From: Leptolyngbya sp. FACHB-60
GTDB lineage: Bacteria; Cyanobacteriota; Cyanobacteriia; Phormidesmidales; Phormidesmidaceae
Direction of reading: 5' to 3'
DNA: 64,000 bases
Assembly (NCBI RefSeq): GCF_014695775.1
Contig: NZ_JACJOX010000023.1
Location: 51,885 to 115,884 of the forward strand
Shown: piece after piece, positions 35,984-43,928 of the stretch
How positions within the stretch are numbered: position 1 is the stretch's first letter
How the letters are laid out: the number at the start of each line of letters is the position of its first letter
The notes under the pieces: generated by a model
Seen by the model: only the letters and a program-made list of their open reading frames with translations
Told to the model about the DNA's origin: nothing
Database searches by the model: none
Translations under genes and position numbers: made by a program

Positions 35984-38674
35984 ATGCGAATTCTCAAAAC
36001 CCAGACTCTACGAGGGCCAAACTACTGGAGCATCCGCTATCCCAATCTGATACTGATGCGGCTGGACTTAGAAGACCTTGCCGACCGCCCCTCCGACCAG
36101 ATTCCTGGGTTTTACGAAGCGCTGGTAGAAACGCTCCCTAGCTTGATCGAGCACTTTTGTTCTCCAGGACACCGGGGCGGTTTCTTGAGTCGGGTGCGCC
36201 AGGGCACCTACATGGGCCACATTGTTGAGCATGTTGCCCTTGAGCTGCAAACCATGGCCGGCATGCCCGTTGGCTTTGGTCGCACCCGCAGCGTGGTCGA
36301 AACCGGGGTGTATCAGGTGGTGTTTGAGTACCAAAACGAGCAGGCCGGACGCTATGCCGCCCGCGCAGCTGTGCGCCTGTGCAACAGCCTGATCGAAACT
36401 GGTCACTACTCTAAGACAGAGCTGGAACAAGACCTGGCCGACCTCGCCGAGTTTCGCCTCGACGCGGCCCTCGGCCCCAGCACCGAAGCCATTGTGCGCG
36501 CCGCCGAAATTCAAGACATTCCCTGGATGCAGCTCTCCACCCGAGCGATGATTCAGCTCGGCTACGGCCGCTACCAGCAGCGGGTGCAGGCCACCCTGAG
36601 CAGCAAGACCAGCATTTTGGCGGTAGAGCTGGCGTCCGACAAAGAGGGCACCAAGCAAATCCTGCGCAACGCCGGAGTTCCCGTGCCTCGGGGCACCGTG
36701 ATCAACTATCTCGATGAGCTTGAGAATGCGATCGAGGCTGTGGGCGGCTACCCCATTGTGATTAAGCCCCTCGACGGCAACCACGGGCGCGGCATTACCA
36801 TCGACATCGACACCTTTGAAGCCGCAGAAGAAGCCTACGAAGCAGCCAGAGAGGTTTCCAGTGGCGTGATTGTCGAACGCTTTTATCAGGGCCGCGACCA
36901 CCGCGTGCTGGTGATCAACGGCCGGGTAATTGCGGTAGCTGAGCGAGTGCCCGCCCACGTGGTTGGCGACGGTAAATCAACCATCGAGCAGCTGATCGAC
37001 ATCACTAACCAAGACCCCCGCCGCGGGGTAGGCCACGACAACCTGTTGACCCGCATTGAGGTCGATCGCACCACCTGGCAGCTGCTCGATCGCAAGGGCT
37101 ACACCCTCGACACCGTGCTGCCCGCGGGCGAAATGTGCTACCTGAGAGCCACCGCCAACCTCAGCACTGGCGGTATCGCCATCGATCGCACCGACGATAT
37201 TCACCCCGACAACATTTGGGTGGCCCAGCGCATCGCCAAAACCATCGGGCTCGATATTGCCGGCATTGACGTGGTCACCACCGACATCTCTAAGCCCCTG
37301 CGCGAGGTAGACGGGGTGATTGTAGAGGTCAACGCCGCTCCCGGACTGCGTATGCACGTGTGCCCCAGCGTCGGCATCGCCCGCAACGTGGCCGAGCCGA
37401 TTTTGGCCATGCTGTTTCCGCCGGGTCAGCCTGCCCGCATTCCAGTAGTGGCAATTACGGGTACTAACGGTAAAACCACCACCACCCGCCTCACCGCCCA
37501 CATTTTCAAGCAAACCGGACAGATGGTGGGCTTCACCACCACCGACGGCATCTACATCGGCGACAACATGGTAGAGCCCGGTGACACCACCGGCCCCCAA
37601 AGCGCCCAGGTAATCTTGCAGGATCCGACCGTGGAGGTAGCAGTGCTGGAGACGGCGCGGGGCGGAATTCTGCGATCGGGTCTAGCCTTCAAAGACTGTG
37701 ACATTGGCATGGTGCTCAACGTTGCCGCCGACCACATGGGCCTAGGCGATATCGAAACCCTAGAAGACATGGCTCACCTCAAGGGCGTAGTGGCCGAAAC
37801 TGTGCGGCCTAGTGGCTACGCGGTGCTCAACGCCGACGATCCGCTGGTGGCGGCGATGGCCCAAAAGGTGAAGAGCCAGGTGGCCTACTTCTCCATGGAT
37901 CCCCACAATGAGCTGGTGCGCAAGCATTCCCAGCAGGGGGGCTTGGCCGCCGTCTACGAGCAGGGCTATCTATCCATTCTCAAGGGCGACTGGCTGTTGC
38001 GCATTGAGCAGGCTGACAAGGTGCCCCTGACCATGGGCGGCAAGGCACCCTTCCAAATCGCCAACGCTCTGGCGGCCAGTTTGGCGGCCTTTGCCCAGGG
38101 GGTTGACATCGGCTATATTCGTCAGGCTCTGCACACCTTTGAGGCCTCCACTGATCAAACCCCAGGCCGCATGAACCTGTTTAACCTGGGCCGGTTCCAC
38201 GCCCTGGTCGACTATGCCCACAACCCGGCTAGCTACGAAGCCCTGGGCGGCTTTGTGAAAAACTGGCCGGGCAAGCGCATTGGCGTGGTCGGTGGCCCCG
38301 GCGATCGCCGCGACGATGACTTCATCAGCCTCGGCAAGCTAGCGGCCCAGATGTTTGACGACATCGTGGTTAAAGAGGACGACGACACCCGGGGTCGGGG
38401 TCGGGGTGACGCCGCCAAGTGGATCATCCACGGCATCGAAGAAGGGGTTGGCCATGCCAGCTACCGCATCATTCTCGACGAAACCGAGGCGATTAACACT
38501 GCTCTAGATGGCGCTGAGGATGACAGCCTGGTGGTGATTTTGCCCGAAACTGTGACCCGAGCGATCGCCTTAATCAAAGCCCGCAACCCTCTGCCTGCGG
38601 TGAACCCAGAGTTAAACGGTGTCGCTGAGCTAAGGACTGCCCCCTTCGACCAATACGCTCAGGTGCATCCCTAG
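35984..38674 (+). CDS. cphA: Cyanophycin synthetase CphA
   Basis: 896 residues from the ATG at 35984 (MRILKTQTLRGPNYWSIRYP). An N-terminal domain is followed by an ATP-grasp domain (about 215-480; YPIVIKPLDGNHGRGI, IIVEVNAAPGLRMH) and a Mur-ligase-like domain with P-loop ITGTNGKTTTTRL. It polymerises aspartate and arginine, without ribosomes, into the nitrogen store cyanophycin. The partner cyanophycinase gene cphB, often just upstream, is absent here; DUF1995 takes that place. A perfect hairpin follows the stop. Confidence 0.95.
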   Translation: MRILKTQTLRGPNYWSIRYPNLILMRLDLEDLADRPSDQIPGFYEALVETLPSLIEHFCSPGHRGGFLSRVRQGTYMGHIVEHVALELQTMAGMPVGFGRTRSVVETGVYQVVFEYQNEQAGRYAARAAVRLCNSLIETGHYSKTELEQDLADLAEFRLDAALGPSTEAIVRAAEIQDIPWMQLSTRAMIQLGYGRYQQRVQATLSSKTSILAVELASDKEGTKQILRNAGVPVPRGTVINYLDELENAIEAVGGYPIVIKPLDGNHGRGITIDIDTFEAAEEAYEAAREVSSGVIVERFYQGRDHRVLVINGRVIAVAERVPAHVVGDGKSTIEQLIDITNQDPRRGVGHDNLLTRIEVDRTTWQLLDRKGYTLDTVLPAGEMCYLRATANLSTGGIAIDRTDDIHPDNIWVAQRIAKTIGLDIAGIDVVTTDISKPLREVDGVIVEVNAAPGLRMHVCPSVGIARNVAEPILAMLFPPGQPARIPVVAITGTNGKTTTTRLTAHIFKQTGQMVGFTTTDGIYIGDNMVEPGDTTGPQSAQVILQDPTVEVAVLETARGGILRSGLAFKDCDIGMVLNVAADHMGLGDIETLEDMAHLKGVVAETVRPSGYAVLNADDPLVAAMAQKVKSQVAYFSMDPHNELVRKHSQQGGLAAVYEQGYLSILKGDWLLRIEQADKVPLTMGGKAPFQIANALAASLAAFAQGVDIGYIRQALHTFEASTDQTPGRMNLFNLGRFHALVDYAHNPASYEALGGFVKNWPGKRIGVVGGPGDRRDDDFISLGKLAAQMFDDIVVKEDDDTRGRGRGDAAKWIIHGIEEGVGHASYRIILDETEAINTALDGAEDDSLVVILPETVTRAIALIKARNPLPAVNPELNGVAELRTAPFDQYAQVHP

Positions 38675-38697
38675 ACGATGGGCGACTAGCCTCTCAC

Positions 38698-38740
38698 ACT
38701 CGAAAGGGCTTCCCCAGATTTTGGGGAAGCCCTTTCGAGT
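38698..38740. terminator. Convergent bidirectional terminator after cphA
   Basis: A perfect 19-bp stem (38698-38716 with 38722-38740) around a 5-nt loop, 24 bp after cphA and 18 bp after the converging TPR gene. It can serve both genes. Confidence 0.8.
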
Positions 38741-38758
38741 AACTGGTGTAGCAGCAGG

Positions 38759-39790
38759 CTAAAACTCCAGCAGTCGGTTGATGAACTCAGCCTCTAGAGA
38801 CTTTTGCTGGAGATCGCGCGCGATTTGTAAACCCAACGCAAAGGCCTGCTCGGCTCGGGCTTCATCCCCCGTCAGCATGTAATAGTCACCCAAGGCTCGA
38901 TAGCTAAGGGCGGTTTGCAGATTGGGCGGCACAGTGCCCAGAGTAAGGGCAGCACGCCGGTCGAGATAGGCCTTGGCCTGCACCAGATCGTCCCGCTCTA
39001 GGTAAATGCCGATTAGACCGTCGAGGGCACGAATTTGCAGATTGCGATCGCCCGCCTCAACCCCGGCCCGCAGCCCTACTCGATAAGCGCCAATGGCGTT
39101 GGACTCGCGTCCTAGGGCCACATAGACATCCCCCAGGCTGTTGGACGAGTGGGCCTCACCTACGTAGTCGCTGGCCAAAATGCGGTAGTTGGTGGCGGCT
39201 TCGAGCAGTTGTACTGCCACATCTAAGTCACCCCGCTGGGCCGCCACCTGGCCCAGGTTGCTGAGGGAGATGCCGATCGCCCGCGAATCGTCTGTGGTGC
39301 GGGCGATTTGCAGGGCCTCCTGAAAGTGAGCCTGCCCCTCGTTCAGTCGGCCCTGGTTGATGTAGAGATTGCCCAAGTTGTTGAGGCCGTAAACCTGCCC
39401 GAGCAGGTCGTCGTTGTCGCGGGCGGTGCCGATGCGCAGCACAAACGCTCGCTCGGCCTCGGGGTAACGGTCTAGGGTAGCGAAGGCTGCCCCCATAGAA
39501 CCGTAAGCCCGCCCTGCCGACTGACCGTCGCCCAGTAGGCGATAGATCTCGGCCGCCTCGGCCCAAGAATCTACGGCCTGGGTGAGATTGCCCTCAGCCA
39601 GCTGCTGGTTGCCCAGCTGCATCCAGCCGTCAGCCACATCCCGCGACTCTCCCTGGGTCGCGCTATTGGGTCGCAGATCAAGCTGTTCTTCCAGGTTGGC
39701 GGCTGGGGCAGCCTGCCCAACCAGCAGCATTAGACCTAGCGCCAGGCCCAGTTTGCCGACGTGCTTCTTACCGATGTGCTTCATTGCCAT
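38759..39790 (-). CDS. Exported TPR-repeat protein
   Basis: About 343 residues from the ATG at 39790, chosen because GGGGAGGGG lies just upstream. MAMKHIGKKHVGKLGLALG, then LMLLVGQAAPAA, is a Sec signal peptide. Six to seven tetratricopeptide repeats follow (for example LGNQQLAEGNLTQAVDSWAE, LNNLGNLYINQGRLNEGQAH, LGDYYMLTGDEARAEQAFAL). TPR scaffolds mediate protein-protein contacts; here it probably acts in the periplasm. It lies 34 bp after the sigma-like gene, suggesting a regulator-target pair. Confidence 0.85.
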   Translation of the reverse strand: MAMKHIGKKHVGKLGLALGLMLLVGQAAPAANLEEQLDLRPNSATQGESRDVADGWMQLGNQQLAEGNLTQAVDSWAEAAEIYRLLGDGQSAGRAYGSMGAAFATLDRYPEAERAFVLRIGTARDNDDLLGQVYGLNNLGNLYINQGRLNEGQAHFQEALQIARTTDDSRAIGISLSNLGQVAAQRGDLDVAVQLLEAATNYRILASDYVGEAHSSNSLGDVYVALGRESNAIGAYRVGLRAGVEAGDRNLQIRALDGLIGIYLERDDLVQAKAYLDRRAALTLGTVPPNLQTALSYRALGDYYMLTGDEARAEQAFALGLQIARDLQQKSLEAEFINRLLEF

Positions 39791-39824
39791 TGCCCCTCCC
39801 CAGGACTCCCGTTGCGGGTCAAAA

Positions 39825-40589
39825 TTAGTTGGCCCATTCGTTGCCAAAGTCCCCAGTGGTGCTTACTAGATTAGCCTCTCCTAGACTCACTCCCTCCAAA
39901 TCGGGAACGGTTAGCAAACCATCGAGGTCGTCGGGGAGAGGTTCGGGGCGCAGCGACGCATCGCCCAGGTAAATCTGGCGAATATCCTCAGGCAGGGCCA
40001 ACTCTAGGTGCTGAAAGGCCTGCCCCAGCTTTTGGCGCACATCAGCCGCTGTCAGGGCTTCTCCCTCAGCCTGAAGATAGGCAGCAATGCGGTTCTCGCT
40101 CCAGCGAAAGGTCAGGGCCATGACCGCTACTAGTCGCTCTACCGGAGGCAGGCGATCGAGGGCCTGCTCAACGTAACACCAGAGGGGAGGCGTAGCCTGG
40201 TCAAGAGAGTAGTGGATAGTCTCGACCTCGGGCACCACTGCTTGGTTGATGCACAGGGCGGTGATATTGATCAGCCAGTTCTGTAGGGTAAATGCGCCTG
40301 GCCCTTCGCCCGCCACCGCCTCAGGGCATTCAACCCCGCCCAGCTCAAGGAGAATGTGCCGCCAAGTCAGGGCAAACAGGTATTCGGCCTGCACGGGCGA
40401 TCGCGCCGAGTGGCGAATCAGGCTATAGACCATGGGGCTATAGCGACAAAAAATTGCCGTAAAGTAGCGCCCTGCATCGCCGTGGCGTTGAAATAGCTGC
40501 ACCAGCTCGCGATCGCTCAAATGGTGCAGCGACTGCACCAGCCTGTGGTCGCACTCAGGAAAGTTAGGAATAGGTGCTGGGCTAGACAT
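39825..40589 (-). CDS. ECF-like sigma factor-type protein
   Basis: 254 residues. The N-terminal part (LSDRELVQLFQRHGDAGRYF, YSPMVYSLIRHSA, LFALTWRHILLELG) follows the sigma region 2 pattern. The middle (LDRLPPVERLVAVMALTFRW, SENRIAAYLQAEG, VRQKLGQAFQHLEL) resembles region 4. The C-terminal 45 residues are acidic and unlike sigma factors. Core contacts appear divergent, so it may be a weak or specialised sigma. The TPR gene immediately downstream is a plausible target. Confidence 0.7.
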   Translation of the reverse strand: MSSPAPIPNFPECDHRLVQSLHHLSDRELVQLFQRHGDAGRYFTAIFCRYSPMVYSLIRHSARSPVQAEYLFALTWRHILLELGGVECPEAVAGEGPGAFTLQNWLINITALCINQAVVPEVETIHYSLDQATPPLWCYVEQALDRLPPVERLVAVMALTFRWSENRIAAYLQAEGEALTAADVRQKLGQAFQHLELALPEDIRQIYLGDASLRPEPLPDDLDGLLTVPDLEGVSLGEANLVSTTGDFGNEWAN

Positions 40590-40799
40590 AGTTTGAGCCG
40601 TGGAGAACGTTGACCAAAGCCACCCCCAGATCTGCGATCGCTACTGAATCAGGCTGCGGGTAAATCAGCCTTTAATATACCTACCATGGCGCTTTTGGCG
40701 ACGTATTTTTTTTGAAACCCAGAGATTTTCCCAACCTGGGCTCAAGATGTCGCTACCACCCCAACAACTACCTCAGCAACTGGGGAGTTTATTGCAGAA

Positions 40800-41453
40800 T
40801 TGATACACTGGTTACGAGACACTGAGTATTGGGGTGAGTGCCATCACCACCCTTGTCGTTACCCTGTGAGTGGGCCTATGCTGCTTGACTGCTCTCTAAA
40901 CCTGCGCTTGGCTTCCCTGCTGGGGCTGCCCCTCGACAGCATCATGTCGACCCAGGGAATTATGGTCTTGCTGCTAGTGGCCTACGCCGGGGCCATGTGG
41001 ATGTTTCTCAAGAGTGCCCCTAAGGTCTACACGGTGATGGTGTCTGATCTGGAGGTGGCCCGCCACTTCTATGAAGGCATGCTCAACCTGCCTGCCGCCG
41101 AGGTGCCCCTGCACTACTACTACAACTATGAGCAAACCCTAGGCACCGCTGGTCTCGACCCCCTGTACCTGGGCGGCGCTACCAGCCTCGGCAACCAAAA
41201 CGTGATGAACAGCCCCGAAGGGCTGTGGTATCAGTTGCGCAAAAACACCCAGCTCCACGTGGTGAGTGGTGCCAGCCTCGGCCACCGCAACCAGCAGCGC
41301 CACGTCTGCTTCGACCACAACTGTTTAGAATACATCTTGATGCGCGTGCAGCTAGGCGGCGTGCAGCACAAAATTCGTAACGAAAAGCCCCTCAACTTTC
41401 TGGTTAAAGACTATGACAACCAGGTGATCGAACTAGCCGAAATTGACGATTAG
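40800..41453 (+). CDS. Glyoxalase/VOC-like protein with N-terminal membrane helix
   Basis: Up to 217 residues; an ATG at 40944 (MSTQGIMVLLLVAYAGAMW) gives a compact 169-residue protein starting with a membrane helix, and 40878 is a third option. After the helix comes a VOC-type betaalphabetabetabeta fold (KVYTVMVSDLEVARHFYEGM, QRHVCFDHNCLEYILMRVQL, LNFLVKDYDNQVIELAEI). Metal ligands of glyoxalase I are not obvious. I believe it is a conserved cyanobacterial protein of unknown reaction, anchored at a membrane. Confidence 0.7.
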   Translation: MIHWLRDTEYWGECHHHPCRYPVSGPMLLDCSLNLRLASLLGLPLDSIMSTQGIMVLLLVAYAGAMWMFLKSAPKVYTVMVSDLEVARHFYEGMLNLPAAEVPLHYYYNYEQTLGTAGLDPLYLGGATSLGNQNVMNSPEGLWYQLRKNTQLHVVSGASLGHRNQQRHVCFDHNCLEYILMRVQLGGVQHKIRNEKPLNFLVKDYDNQVIELAEIDD

Positions 41454-41996
41454 TGGCTGGCTAATGCTAGTCGTCTACCCAACCAAAGGTGACAGGTGAG
41501 TGAGGGTTCAAGGTCTAAGGTGTCAGGTTCACGGCCTGCCTTAGACCCGGCACCCTAAACCCTAAACCCTAGACTGTTGGAGCCTGTCACAATCGGTCTA
41601 GTCAAGTACTAGATAGAAGCTTAGATTGATAACAATGTTGTAGGGGAGTGCGGCGATCGCAACGTGATAAAAGCGGTATGTTGGCCAAACTTGCCGCTGC
41701 ACTTAGCATCTACATACCTGCATACCATAGTGGATGTTTCATGCCAGTGCGCTTGTCTAATAGCGATGACAACCGCTGGCGAAACGAACCCATTGTGATG
41801 TCATACACATCCCGTTCCTTCAACGGCGCTGGCTCTCTTGGGTGCCTCAGGTGTCATCACCATATAGGAAGTCGGGGGCTTGAACAGTTTTTGCCAAAAT
41901 AAGAATTGCTGGGCGAAAACTGCCAACCCAGCCAAGCCGGTTTCTCCAAGCTACGATGGAAGATACCCTGATCGCACCCTGATTCGCCTTTAAACT
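41454..41996. other. Intergenic region without a supported gene
   Basis: About 540 bp. It contains a short run of CCCTAAA units near 41548-41572, which looks coincidental. A plus-strand frame at 41648-41902 has no ribosome-binding site and no family resemblance. Confidence 0.45.
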
Positions 41997-42863
41997 ATGC
42001 CTGGTAAAACTCTGCTGGTAGGGCTGCGCGCTGACCAGTTTCGCCACCCTCTGGATCTAGAAGCCACCCGCGCCCTTAAGCAGCTGCCAGGGCTCGATGT
42101 GATGGTGCGTATGGCTCTGGCCCCTCTGGCAGAGCGGTTCTTTCACCTCGACCATCTGGCCTCAAGCTTGCAGGTGAGCGATCGCCAGCTGCCCGAGCTG
42201 CATCAGTCGTTGGTCGAAGCCTGCCGCATTCTCGACCTAGAGGTGCCCCGACTCTACGTGCGCCAAAACCCGGTGCCCAACGCTTACACCTTTGCCATGC
42301 GCGGCGAGCAGCCTTTCATCGTCATCCACACAGCGCTGATCGAACTGCTGACACCGGCAGAAACCCAGGCGGTGATCGCCCACGAACTGGGCCACCTCAA
42401 GTGTGAGCACAGCGTTTACCTCACCTTGGCCAACCTGATCACGCTGGCTGCTAGCCAGCTACCTCTAGGCGAAGTGCTGGCACAGAGTCTTCAAAATCAG
42501 TTGATGGAGTGGGTGCGCTGTGCTGAGTTTACCTGCGATCGCGCTGCCCTGCTGGTCGCCCAAGACCCCCGCATTGTCGCTTCTTTGCTGATGAAGCTCT
42601 GCGGCGGCTCGCCCTCGCTCGTTGACCAGCTCAATGTCGATGCCTTTATTGATCAGGCCCGCGCCTACGACAGTCTCAGCGACGACGCTATTGGCGAAGC
42701 CCTCAAGCAGGTGCGTACCCAGGGACTTACCCACCCAGTGCCCGTCCTGCGCGCTAGGGAAATCGATCGCTGGGCCAGCACCAATGATTACTACCAGTTG
42801 GTTAAACGCCCGACAGTCGAGTATAATGGGAGCGCATCCAAGGGCGGATGGCGGAATTGGTAG
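41997..42863 (+). CDS. M48 family zinc metalloprotease
   Basis: 288 residues. The zinc motif is HELGHLKCEH (HExxH), with the third ligand Glu probably in VRCAEFTCDRAALL. The N-terminal ~70 residues are typical of the cyanobacterial M48 branch (LPGLDVMVRMALAPLAERFF). A hydrophobic stretch (LANLITLAASQLPLG) may insert in a membrane. The C-terminus is unusual: the last residues (KGGWRNW) are encoded by the 5' part of tRNA-Leu, and the stop codon at 42861-42863 lies inside the tRNA gene. Confidence 0.88.
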   Translation: MPGKTLLVGLRADQFRHPLDLEATRALKQLPGLDVMVRMALAPLAERFFHLDHLASSLQVSDRQLPELHQSLVEACRILDLEVPRLYVRQNPVPNAYTFAMRGEQPFIVIHTALIELLTPAETQAVIAHELGHLKCEHSVYLTLANLITLAASQLPLGEVLAQSLQNQLMEWVRCAEFTCDRAALLVAQDPRIVASLLMKLCGGSPSLVDQLNVDAFIDQARAYDSLSDDAIGEALKQVRTQGLTHPVPVLRAREIDRWASTNDYYQLVKRPTVEYNGSASKGGWRNW

Positions 42864-42923
42864 ACGCACCACACTCAAAATGTGGCGACTTCGGTTGTGC
42901 GAGTTCGAGTCTCGCTCCGCCCA
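42842..42923 (+). tRNA. tRNA-Leu(CAA)
   Basis: 82 nt, class II. The acceptor stem GGGCGGA pairs with TCCGCCC, the discriminator is A and CCA is not encoded. The D arm is GCGGAATTGGTAGACGC. The anticodon stem CCACA/TGTGG encloses CTCAAAA, giving anticodon CAA (UUG codons). A long variable arm with a TTCG loop and a T arm GCGAG/CTCGC follow. Its first 22 nt overlap the 3' end of the M48 gene on the same strand. Confidence 0.95.
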
Positions 42924-42933
42924 TTGATTCATC

Positions 42934-43170
42934 TCAATCAAAGATTACGTAACGAGTTAAGACTCGCATAATTTCGTTGAGCTTGCCTGTGGGAATGGGC
43001 TTGCTCCATTCGTGCACCTCTGCAAAACCAACTCGATACAGCTCATGGATGACCCGCTCTACAGCGTAGGCTGGACCTCTAACGGTGAGCATCACTTTTT
43101 CGCGCCCAGGTTCAGTGATGGGAGATTTTAGAAATAATCGTAGAGAGCCTATTATGCTCCTTCTAAACAA
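42934..43170 (-). CDS. Small hypothetical protein, probably conserved
   Basis: Up to 78 residues; the start is uncertain, since a later ATG gives MLTVRGPAYAVERVIHELYR. The segment VERVIHELYRVGFAEVHEWS with KPIPTGKLNEIMRVLTRYVI looks like a compact alpha/beta domain, similar to short cyanobacterial proteins I have seen annotated only as hypothetical. It converges on tRNA-Leu with a 10-bp gap. Confidence 0.55.
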   Translation of the reverse strand: MFRRSIIGSLRLFLKSPITEPGREKVMLTVRGPAYAVERVIHELYRVGFAEVHEWSKPIPTGKLNEIMRVLTRYVIFD

Positions 43171-43392
43171 TCAAGTATTTTTATGCAGTCCAATAGTAGA
43201 TGAGAGATTTTGTTGTGATGCTTATTTCCTGGATTGTGAGAAGCAAACTTTAAGGCGATTAGGGCTCAATGGCAATGACCCCAATAGCACATTGAAATCT
43301 TGGGGTGTGAATTTGACTGACGCAAGGTTAAATTTCTTGTTTAGACGAACTTAATTTTATAAGAATTTATTCTGTTTTTTGTTAAGGCCTGA

Positions 43393-43497
43393 TCAAACGC
43401 GTTTCTTGCGGAAATCACCTTGTGCTGGAGTGGAGCAACAACAAGGTGCTAGTGAGGTTGCAGCAATTAACATTGAAGTATCGAAGACAGCCTTCAT
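43393..43497 (-). pseudogene. Remnant of a PIN-domain toxin (VapC-like)
   Basis: Starting at ATG 43497, 8 bp after the antitoxin stop, the frame reads MKAVFDTSMLIAATSLAP and ends at a TGA after 34 codons. The first 13 residues are the standard PIN-domain start with its first catalytic Asp (VFDTS). The rest of the ~130-residue domain (other acidic residues, C-terminal helices) is missing, and the frame diverges into non-PIN sequence. The position directly behind an AbrB-type antitoxin supports the reading. It is a broken toxin. Confidence 0.6.
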
Positions 43498-43505
43498 AGG
43501 GACAT

Positions 43506-43760
43506 CTAACTCTGGATGCGGTCTTCCCTCAGGTTTTCAATCAGATTGTTCATATCCTCTTGAGAGCTCAGAGGCGGAGTTTCGAGAACCAAAGCAGTAC
43601 CCTCATGGCGAAGTCGAGAGGATTGACTCAGCAAATGTAGAATGATGCGCCCTTCACTAACCTCTAGCTCAAGGTTTTCGAGGGGATGAAGACCAAGTTG
43701 GATGCGAATGGCAGCGGGGATTTCGATCCGACTAGACTCGTCAATGGTAATGATAGTCAT
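43506..43760 (-). CDS. AbrB/MazE/SpoVT-type antitoxin
   Basis: 84 residues. The N-terminal swapped-hairpin DNA-binding domain reads MTIITIDESSRIEIPAAIRI, then GLHPLENLELEVSEGRIILH. The C-terminal ~35 residues (PPLSSQEDMNNLIENLRED) would be the toxin-binding tail. Such proteins repress their own operon and neutralise a PIN toxin. The toxin gene behind it survives only as a fragment. Confidence 0.8.
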   Translation of the reverse strand: MTIITIDESSRIEIPAAIRIQLGLHPLENLELEVSEGRIILHLLSQSSRLRHEGTALVLETPPLSSQEDMNNLIENLREDRIQS

Positions 43761-43928
43761 AGGACGGCCTTGGGAAAGGTCATGGTTTGATGCTGACGGC
43801 CTTAGGTTTCTATTCTGGCATAGTGCTCTAGACTAGCTGGGTTACGAATCTCAGCAGGGGTGAGTTGGGTTCAATTAAATCGGGAACTCCAGCTATGATT
43901 AGTTCACACAATCTAGTGCTTCTGTACT

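Noticed and set aside
41545..41575. Telomere-like CCCTAAA repeats
   Set aside because: Only three imperfect units in a bacterial chromosome; similar ACCCTAAAC words occur near 310-340. Coincidence or simple-sequence noise.
43085..43354. Plus-strand frame of 89 codons beside the small minus-strand gene
   Set aside because: Overlaps the more protein-like minus-strand frame, lacks a ribosome-binding site and a recognisable family.
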